Shown: piece by piece, positions 55,518 through 64,000 of the stretch
How positions within the stretch are numbered: the stretch's first letter is position 1
Layout: every line of letters starts with the position of its first letter
Assembly (NCBI GenBank): GCA_026182355.1
Contig: JAPFBL010000368.1
Location: forward strand, 372,001 to 436,000
Length of the DNA: 64,000 nucleotides
Direction of reading: 5' to 3'
DNA from: Hermatobates lingyangjiaoensis
Taxonomy: Eukaryota > Arthropoda > Insecta > Hemiptera > Hermatobatidae
The notes under the pieces: model-generated
Databases searched by the model: none
Told to the model about the DNA's origin: nothing
Seen by the model: only the letters and a program-made list of their open reading frames with translations
Made by a program: the position numbers and the translations under genes

Positions 55518-58500
55518 TTGTTTAATTTTTGCAACGTGTTATAAAAAGTGTAGTAAAGGGCAATTTGATAGAATACAGATTGTAACTAGTCAACTTTGTT
55601 ACATTTGTCAACTTATTCTAAAAACTGTCCTAAAAGTTCCAATCGATGGAAAGGGGGGTAGTAACTACTTAACTTTGTTACATTTATCAACATTTTATAG
55701 AACAACAAAATTTTATGTTTCTTTGATTGAAAAGAGGTAGTAACTAGTGAACATGGTTTCATTTTTCTAACTTTTCATACAAGTGTACAAAAAGTGTCAT
55801 ATGAATAAATAGTGGTAGTAAGTAGTGAACATGGTTTCATTTCTTCAACTTTTCGTACAAGTGTACTAAAAGTTCAATATGATTCAAGAAAAGTAGTAGG
55901 TAGTCAGCATTCTTTCATTTTTCAACTTTTTGTACAAGTGTACTAAAAGTGCGTTTTCATTGAAAACATCTAGTAACTAGTCAAGTTTGTTACATTTTGT
56001 CAACTTATTCTAAAAAATGTCCTAAAAGTTCAAATCGATGGAAAGGAGGGTAGTAACTACTTAACTTTGTTACATTTTTGCAACATTTTGTATAAAGTGA
56101 AGTTAATGTGCAATTTATTTGAAAACAGATAGTAACTAGTCAACTTTGTTAAATTTGTCAACATTTTTTACAAGTGTACAAAATGTTCAATATGATTGAA
56201 TACAGGTAGTAATTAGTGAACATAGTTGCATTTTTTCAGCTTTTCGTACAAGTGTACTAAAAGTTCAATATGATTCAAAAAAGGTAGTAACTAGTCAACA
56301 TTCTTTCATTTTTCAAGTTTTTGTTGTCACCTTTGTTACAGTTTTTAAACATATTTTTAAACAATGTACTAAATGTGCAATTTGATTGAAAACAGATCGT
56401 AAGTAGTCAACTTTGTTACAGTTATCAATTTTTTTTTACAAGTGTACTAAAATTATGATATGTTTGAAAAGACGTCGTAAGTAGTTATCAGGGTGATTTT
56501 TTCACCTTTTTGTACATGTGTACTAAAATTTTAATATGATTCAAATAGGGTAGTAACTAGTCAACTTTCTTTCATTTTTCAATGTTTTGTACAAGTGTAC
56601 TAAAATTGCGTTTTGTTTGAAAACATCTAGTAACTAGTGAACTTTGTTACATTTTGTCAACTTATTGTAAAAAATGTCCTAAAATTGCAAATTGATAAAA
56701 AGGAGGTAGTAACTAGTCAGCTTTGTTATATTTTTTGAATTTATTGTAAAAAATGTAGTAAAAGTGCAAATAGATGAAAAGGGTGTAGTAACCAGTCAAC
56801 TTTCTTTAATTTTTGCAACATTTTGTAAAAAGTGTAGTGAAGGTGCAATTTGATTGAAAACAGATAGTAAGTAGTCAACTTTGTTACATTTATCAACTTT
56901 TTTTACAAGTGCTTCACTTATTATGATTAACACTTCACTTTATCTATAAATTGACTAAGAGTACAGTATGATTGAAAACAAGTAGGAACTTGTCATCTTG
57001 GTTACAATTTTTCAACTTTTTGTATACGTTAACTAAAAGTGCAGTATGGTAGAAATAAAAGTAGTAAGTTGTCAATCTTGTTTCAGTTTTTAACTTTTTT
57101 TTTTAATTTGACAAAATGTGCAGTATGTTTGAATACAAGTAGAAAATTTTCAACTTAAATTCTTTTTTTAATATTTTGTATACGTTGACTAAACCTGCAG
57201 TATGATTGAAAACAAGTAGAATCTTTTCAACTTTTTTTCATTTTTTTAAATTTTTGTATAAGTTGACCAAGTGCGCAGTATTGTTGAAAAAATATAGTAA
57301 CTTGTCAACTTGGTTTAATTTTTTCAACTTTTTGTATACGTTGATTAAAACTGCAGTATGATTGAAAACAAGTAGTAACTTGTCAACCTGGTTTCATTTT
57401 TAGCTTTGTGTATAACTTCACTAAAAGTGCTGTATGATTGGAAACAAGTATTAACTTGGAAACTTAGTTGAATTATTTCAACTCTTTGTATAAGTTGAAT
57501 AAACTGCAGTATGATTGAAAACAAGTGCAAACTCTTCAAATTGATTTCATTTGTTCAACTATTTGTACATATTTACTAAAAGTGCAGTATGATTGAAAAC
57601 AATTAGTAACGCGTCAACTTAGTTTCAATTTTCAACTTTTTGTATATGTTGACTAAACCTATAGTATGATTGAAAACAAGTAATTACTTGTCAACTTTGT
57701 TTAATTATTTAAACATTTTTTATAAATTGACTAAATGTGCAGTATGATAGAAAAAAGGTAGTAATTTGTCAACTTGGTTTCATATTATGAATTTTTTTCT
57801 AGTAGTTGACTAAAAGTGCAATATGATTGAAAACAACTAGTAACTTGTCTACCTGGTTTCAATTTTTAACTTTTTGTAGACGTTGATTAAAAGTGCAGTA
57901 TGGTTGGGAAAAATTAGTAACTTGTGAACTTGGTTTTGTTTTTTCAACTTTGTGTATAACTTAACTAAAAGTGCTGTATAATTGAAAACAAGTAATTACT
58001 TGTCAAATTTGTTTAATTATTTCAACTTTTTGTATAATTTGACTAAAAGTGCACTATGAGTGAAAACAAGTAGCAATTTTTTCAACTTGGTTTCATATTT
58101 TCAACGTTTTGTATAATTTAACTAAAACTGCAGTCTAATTGAAAACAAGTATTAACTTGTCAACTTTGTTTAATTATTTCAACTTTTGTATAAGTTTACT
58201 AAAAGAACAGTATCATTGAAAACAAGTGGTAACTTGTCAACTTGGTTTCATTTTTTCAAATTTTTGTATGAGTGATTAAATGTGCAGTATGGTTGAAAAA
58301 AAGTAGTTAGTAGTCTACCTGGGTACATTTTATTACCTTTTTGTATAATTTGACTAAATTTGCAATATGATTGAAAACAAGTATTAACTTGTCAGCTTTG
58401 TTTAATTATTTCAACTTTTTGTATAAATTTACTAAAAGAACAGTATCATTGAAAACAAGTGGTAACTTGTCAACTTGGTCTCATTTTTTCTAATTTTTGT

Positions 58501-59919
58501 ATAAGTTGACTAACAGTGCAGTATGTTTGAAAACAAGTAGAAACTCTTCAACTTGATTTCATTTTTGCAACTTTTTCTATACGTTGACTCAACCTTCAGT
58601 ATGATTAAAAACAAGTAGTAACTTGTCACTTGGTTTCATTTTTTCATCTTACTCTATACGTTGAGTAAAACTTCAGTGGAATTGAAACAAGTAGTACCTT
58701 TTCAACTTGGTTTCACTTTTTCTACTTTTTGTATACGTTGACTATAAGTGCAGTATGTTTGAAAACAAGTAGAAACTCTTCAACTTGATTTCATTTTTTC
58801 AGCTTTTTGTATAATTTGACTAAATGTGCACTATGAAGGAAAACAGGTAGTAACTCGTCGAATTGGTTCTATTTTTCAACTTTTGGTATACGGTGACCAA
58901 AAGTGTAGTATGGTTGAAAAAAAGTAGTAACTCGTCAACCTGGTTACATTTTTAACCTTTTTGTGTAATTCGACTAAAAGTGCAGTATGATTAAAAACAA
59001 GTAATTACTAGTCAACTTTGTTTAATTATTTCAACTTTTTGTATAAGTTGACTAATGTGCAGTATGTTAAAAACAAGTTGAATTTCTTTAACTTGATTTC
59101 TATTTTTCAACTTTTTATATATGTTGACTAAACCTGCAGTATGATTGAAAACAAGTCTTGACTTCTCAACTTATTTTCAGTTTTTCAACTTTTTGTATAC
59201 GTTGACTAAAAGTGCAGTATTGTTGAAAAGAAGTAGTTACTTCTCATCTTGGTTTAATTTTTTTAATTTTTAGTATACGTTTCCTAAATGTGCAGTATGA
59301 TTGAAGAAAGTAGTAACTCGTCAACTTGGTTTCAATTTTTCAACTTTTTATATACGTTGACTAAAAGTGCAGTATTGTTGAAAAGAAGTAGCAATTCTTC
59401 AACTTGATTTCATTTTTTCAACATTTTGTATACATTGACTAAACCTGCTGTATGATTGAAAAGAAGCAGTAACTTGTCAACCTGGTTTCATTTTTTATCT
59501 TTTTGTATAATTTGACTCAGATGTCAGGATGATTGGAAAAAAGGAGTAAGTTGTCAACTTGGTTTCATTTTTTCATCTTTTGTGTATAACTTAACTAAAA
59601 GTGCTGTATGATTGCAAACAAGTAATTACTTGTCAACGTTGTTTAATTATTTCAATTTTTTTGTATACGTTGACTAAAAGTGCAGTATGATTGGGAAAAA
59701 GTTGTAACTTGTCAACCTGGTTTCATTATTTCAACTTATTCTATACATTGAGTAAAAGTGCAGTAGGATTGAAGCAAGTATAAAAAATACATCGTGAAAT
59801 TTCAATTACCATAAAACTATAATTACTGAATATTCAGCCTGGACTAATGGATCATCTTGCATACTTTGCGTATTTGTTTACATTGACTTATGAATTTTTT
59901 CGTAATTGAATAGACTAAA

Positions 59920-60680
59920 ATTAAATTTATGTTTAGAAGTTTAATGAAAAGTTCTAAATAATTTTATTACTTTAATATGAAATATAAGAAGAATAATTAA
60001 TATTTTACATTTAAAAAACGTAAGCCATTTAAACCTACGATTCTATGCTTCCCATAGTACGAGTATGATGGATTTGTCTAACAAATACTCCAAACAATCT
60101 ATATGTTGCGCCCTTGAACAAAACTTAATATCGGTTGCATATTTCCTTCTGTTTATGAATAGTATTATCGTTGGGCAATATAGTAGTAAAGGGAATGGAC
60201 TCCGTTGTTCTACTCGTATATTACAAAACGTATTTTAATTTAAGCTAATTTCTCGTAGATATTTTTTGCTAAATATTTCTTACAGTTTTTAAACAAAATA
60301 TGAATATTTTAAAGTCTCCAGAGGAAACTTTCGCTTAATTCTTCAATGAAAAAGGTGGTCAGATAGACAAGATTAAATGTAACAGATCCACTGATCATGT
60401 AATGTTACAGATGGCCATGAATGAGATCCACTGGCTTTGGAATCAAAAGCCATGTTCTGCTGTAAAAGATTGTTTCGTAACACATTTTTTTCTCTTTGTC
60501 TTTACAAAAAGTGTTATTACTGCTGTAGTAATACCAAGGATACTATATGTTTCAGTTGTGTGATATACCAAAATAAGCTTTCTGGTTTAGAAAAATTTCT
60601 TAATACCAAAATATTGAAAACTAGTTCAATCACTATCTGTACTACCGCCAGGAATGAAAGACTAATACACATCTCCTTTT
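59920..60680. repeat. Left arm of a diverged inverted repeat
   Basis: Reverse-complement homology to about 61,085-62,150: GTTTAGAAGTTTAATGAAA, GGATTTGTCT, CAATCTATATGTTG, CCCTTGAACAAAAC, AAAAGCCATGTTCTG, AAAGTGTTATTACTGCTGTAG and TGTGTGATATACCAAAATAAG occur in the same order. Many indels; clearly older than the satellite inverted repeat. The open frames 60,437-60,697 (+) and 61,218-61,406 (-) are the two copies of the same stretch (KKCYYCC / QKCYYCC). Confidence 0.75.
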
Positions 60681-61084
60681 TAAGCATTTATGTTTAAATA
60701 GGACATTATATAACCAAGAAGTTTGATATTATATTTTCTTACAATAAGGTTGTGTATAGGCCACTCCAGATTTTTAGTTATTAATCTTCTAAAAAACTGA
60801 ACAGGTAAGGCCAGATATTTTGATATTAAACTAAACTAAATATTTTGTGTTTACCGTCAAATGTCCAATGTCCTTTTCCGAAGGGAAAAGTTCCTAACTG
60901 GACTAACTAAAATGTCCCGTCTCCACGACTCAAACTCCGACTGCACAGCTCAGAAGACAATGGTTGGCTACACCCAAGTGGAGTGGCCTACACTCAACTT
61001 TACTATAAGTAAAATACGAGTAATATCACACTTCTTGGGTATAGAATATATAATGTTACATTTAGGTATAATTTAAATGTCTAA
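60681..61084. other. Spacer of the diverged inverted repeat; no assigned gene
   Basis: An open frame at 60,861-61,076 on + has no recognisable domain. Confidence 0.4.
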
Positions 61085-62150
61085 ATGTGAGTTGTTTATT
61101 AGTCTTTCATTCCTGCCGGTAGTACAGATAGTGTTTGAACTAGTTATCAATATAAATGATTATTTTGGTATATCATACAACTGAAACATATAATAACCTG
61201 AAAGATATAATAGTCTTTCATTTTTGGAGGTAGAACAGAGTGATTAATCCACTTATCCGGTATATAAGCTTATTTTTGTATATCACACCACTGATGCATA
61301 TAATATCATCAGTATAACTACAGCAGTAATAACACTTTTGAAAAACAAAAGTGTAGATTTCATGTTTCGAAATCATCTCTTCAGAAGAACATGGCTTTTG
61401 TTCCAATATCCAGTGGACTTTTGCATAGTTTACCTGACGCCCTTCTACATTGAATATTTAAGACAAATTTTCACATTTAAACTTGAAAATATTCCAACCT
61501 TCTCTGAAAAACGTCAGAAACATCTAAGAAAAAAATTACGTTTTAAGATAATTTTTATTTTAAGCTGTAGGATAATTTCATTTATTATTCTTCAAAGAAT
61601 GTTTTTCAATTTTTAATTAAGTTTTACATTTTTGGTCTGTTATAAAATTATTATAATGGCAATCTTATAGCTTCCTAGTATTTCATAAAAGTCACTTTTC
61701 TTGCCATTTGTCAAAAATCATATATACTAATTCACTATGAACGAGTGTTATCTTTTTTCTGCCTGCTGTACCCTGTTATAAAGTTACTGTGAATGTATAT
61801 TGAGTAGAAATATATTAGTAATTAGCCAGTTGTACATCCTAAAATCAATGTCGCAGCAGGCTATTCATTATAATTTAAAACTTCGATAGCTGGATGATTG
61901 AAATTTTTAAAAATCATAGATAAAAAACTATTAGGCAACAATAGTAAATGTTTTGTTCAAGGGTACAACATATAGATTGATTAGAGCATTTTTTGAGACA
62001 AATCCACCATAGCATGGAAACTATTCAGAAATTGTATGTTTGATAGGCATTGATTTTTACATGTAAGAATTATATTCTTTTGCATCTCATATTATTAAAT
62101 TATTTAAAAATGTTTCATTAAATTTCTAAACATCAATTTTATTTCAGTGG
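61085..62150. repeat. Right arm of the diverged inverted repeat
   Basis: Partner of 59,920-60,680. Longer because of insertions (61,430-61,900). It also carries an internal partial duplication: the AGTCTTTCATT..GGTAG(T/A)ACAGA stretch occurs at 61,100 and 61,213. Confidence 0.7.
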
Positions 62151-62394
62151 ATTCACTCGAAAACTTTCCAGTTCAATGTAAACAATATAAATAAATTTAA
62201 ACAAATACGGCAAGTATAGTGACACGAATATATAGGACTATATGAACTCAGTGCTTCCAACTACCAATCACTGTCACCAACTACTAATAAATTGTCAAAA
62301 TTTCCTTTCATTCAAATCATTCAACTTTGAACAGGATAGAATAAGAAACATTAAAACTTTCAGTACTTTTGATATATAAAGTGCATTAAAACTT
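62151..62394. other. No gene seen
   Basis: AT-rich spacer between the diverged inverted repeat and the PLE-like terminus that follows; nothing recognised. Confidence 0.4.
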
Positions 62395-62500
62395 CGATCG
62401 GTCGGTGGACGCTTTCACGTCTCACCTGCTGCGTTTTTTCTTCCTTTTCTACATTTCCTTTCCTGAAGATGACAAGAAATCCGAAAAGATCGTGCTATTA
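62395..62500 (+). repeat. PLE-like terminal motif, single copy
   Basis: TTTCCTGAAGATGACAAGAA then ATCCGAAAAGATCG: CTGAAGA, short stem, GAAA. It resembles the R families but no second copy was noticed. Confidence 0.45.
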
Positions 62501-62995
62501 TTACTAAGGTTTGAATTTTATAATCTTTAAAAATTTATTGAAGGTTCCTTACTTAAAATCAAATAACTACTAGACACCAAAAGTTATTTATTTACTGATG
62601 AATGTAATTCTTTCATTAGATTTTATACTCATAAAATACTTAGTAAAGTTTCTACTCAAGAGCAGGCAGTCCAGGAGCAGTAATGGAGTCAAGAAATTCA
62701 GTTGGATAATGAACTGCTTCCTCATAACTAATCACTCTCTTTCTTGACCTACAAGTTCTTTCATCGGCTTGATATAGCGTAAGAACTTGTTTGTTGATTT
62801 TTCCTGCCTGTTCATATTAAGGGTTAAGAATTGCTCATTTACAAAACTATTTATTCGTAATAGATAGTACATCCTCAACTCTGGGAAATACTTTTTCAAT
62901 GATGTCAAATACGCAATATATTCATATGCTCCAATGAAATTAAAATCAACTAACAATACCTACTTGCTACACCTGTATATTATCAAAATAAACAT
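62501..62995. other. No assigned gene
   Basis: A 74-codon minus-strand open frame (62,732-62,956) has no recognisable domain. Confidence 0.4.
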
Positions 62996-62999
62996 GTCT

Positions 63000-63290
63000 G
63001 TGAAGTTAGCAAAATACGGCTTAAAGGTTCATAACTTCGCTTCTATGCTGAATTTTCAATCCATTCAGAGCCTATATTTTCAGTTAGAGATAAACAAATC
63101 CAATGTCAAAGTTTCAGCTCGCTATGCCTCACGGTGGCATAGTTTACTTGTGACAAAAGTTTTTGCGTTAAACATTCATAACTTCGTTCCTACGTTGAAT
63201 TTCCAATAAATTTAGTCTATATTTTAAGTTAGACATACAGACATCTACTGTCTAAGTTTCAGCTTGCTATGTCTTATGGTGACTGAGTTT
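63000..63290 (+). repeat. 147-bp tandem repeat, about 2 copies
   Basis: CATAACTTCG(C/T)T(T/C)CTA(T/C)G(C/T)TGAATTT recurs at about 63,030 and 63,177, followed by TCTATATTTTNAGTTAGA and AAGTTTCAGCT(C/T)GCTATG. The 147-bp period preserves frame in the first copy and part of the second (open frame 62,934-63,209). Confidence 0.75.
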
Positions 63291-63514
63291 ACTGGCTTGT
63301 ATCTCTCACTAAAGATTTCAAATTGAATTACAAGTCAAAATTTTGTATTTAATGAAAAAAAAAATATTTTCAGTTGTTTTAAAAATTTGAAGATATTTTT
63401 CGTTTATTACTTTTGTAGACTGAAAGATAATTTAAAAATTTCAAGACTCTAGAATTAGTAGTATGACACCAAACTTAACTGATACGTGTTTTTAACAAGT
63501 TTCTCATTTTTTCT

Positions 63515-63925
63515 AAATAACACTCTCGTTATTTCGTCTAAACAATAAAGTATATCTCCTATAGTCGACATGCTTAGCATGATCAACATTTATCTTCAGG
63601 ACGTGAATGATTTCTTGGCTGAATTTTCTAGTTTGTTATATGTATATGTAAAGAGAAGACAAAGGGGGTTCTTTTTCTTCAGGTTTAAGATAAGCTGGTC
63701 GTTAATCCTGTAGGATGAGTGTCCTCACGGTCTGTTACTTACCTGTATGTGTTTCGGGATGCCCTTGATGTGAATTAAAGACCTTGAAGAAAACAAACCA
63801 GGAAATTTACCCTAGAAGTGATTCACATCCTGAAGAAAAATGTTGATCAGTTGAAACATGTCAACTGTAGGAGATATACTAAAGTGTAAACGAAATAACG
63901 TGTGTGTTATTTAGAGAAATTAACA
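63515..63925. repeat. R6 inverted pair (PLE-like)
   Basis: Arms about 63,515-63,612 and 63,823-63,925: AATAAC..GTTATTTCGTC, AGTATATCTCCTATAG, ATGATCAACATTTATCTTCAGG against CCTGAAGAAAAATGTTGATC, GTAGGAGATATACT and CGAAATAACGTGTGTGTTATT. Interior about 63,620-63,820. Confidence 0.75.
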
Positions 63926-64000
63926 TTCTTGTTCAGAAACAGGCATCAGCTAAGTTTGGAGTCATTTTCAATAATTTGTATACATATAGAATTTTATTAC

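Larger units (their letters stand above)
42196..59781. repeat. 17.6-kb satellite array, about 78-bp monomer
   Basis: Uninterrupted tandem array of an AT-rich monomer. Subfamily B (about 42,700-56,915) carries AGTAACTAGTCAACTTTGTT and ACAAGTGTACTAAAAGT. Subfamily A (about 42,196-42,700 and 56,950-59,781) carries AGTAACTTGTCAACTTGGTT and GTGCAGTATGATTGAAAAC. About 225 monomers. Monomers read + at 42,196-43,055, - at about 43,060-48,232 and + from about 48,240 to the end. All six frames are closed by stops built into the monomer (TAGTAACTAG), so it is non-coding. No transposon interrupts it. Confidence 0.95.

Noticed and set aside
55441..55740. 99-codon open frame inside the satellite
   Set aside because: It is made of repeated monomer translation (QLIEINVVKVQ, QLCYICQLI-type phrases). 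The array elsewhere is closed in all frames, so it is a chance gap between stops.
42196..59781. Regularly spaced repeats considered as a CRISPR-like array
   Set aside because: The whole monomer is conserved with no unique spacers, orientation flips, and the context is animal nuclear DNA.

Overview
The window is AT-rich, repeat-dominated animal nuclear DNA. The evidence is spliceosomal introns, a trypsin-type serine protease gene split into small exons, mariner, hAT, Penelope-like and non-LTR transposon remnants, tRNA-derived SINEs, and very abundant (TA)n and (CA)n microsatellites. The protease sequence (propeptide Cys, R|IVGG activation site, KDSCQ|GDSGGP) looks arthropodan. A chelicerate such as a horseshoe crab is a reasonable but unproven guess. 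No bacterial-style operons, rRNA or functional tRNA genes were seen.

Layout. 1-2.3 kb: a broken Penelope-like element (PLE; reverse transcriptase plus GIY-YIG endonuclease) on the + strand, whose 3' region carries a 130-bp GT-AG intron. 2.3-8.5 kb: SINE, palindromes, a 20-bp minisatellite, a Jockey-like ORF1 scrap and a hAT remnant. 8.56-27.1 kb: four minus-strand exons of one serine protease gene. The exon holding the catalytic serine is 55 bp long and lies beyond a 14.5-kb intron filled with a broken mariner, a second hAT copy, non-LTR tails, microsatellites and many short inverted-pair repeats. The last protease exon was not found and may lie left of position 1. The 5' exons are not securely found (one weak candidate near 31.9 kb). 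27-42 kb: no confident gene; more PLE-like inverted pairs, pogo/Tigger-like terminal repeats, SINEs (one with a clean 13-bp target duplication) and microsatellites.

42.2-59.8 kb is one uninterrupted array of a roughly 78-bp AT-rich satellite (about 225 monomers). Two subfamilies are layered (A outside, B inside) and the monomers switch orientation twice. Inside it is a giant inverted repeat, with 3.64-kb arms about 1.15 kb apart and nearly identical where compared. There is also a duplicated 714-bp higher-order unit and two further direct segmental duplications. 59.9-64 kb: a second, older inverted repeat, an in-frame 147-bp tandem repeat and another PLE-like inverted pair.

The most interesting signals are three. 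(1) The same PLE family is present in intron-containing and intron-lacking copies. (2) At least five different short repeat families share a CTGANGA - hairpin - GAAA layout, the core signature of the hammerhead ribozyme, usually as head-to-head pairs bounded by (TA)n. (3) The satellite megapalindrome. Apart from the serine protease, everything recognisable here is decayed mobile or repetitive DNA, so the genes do not form a pathway.
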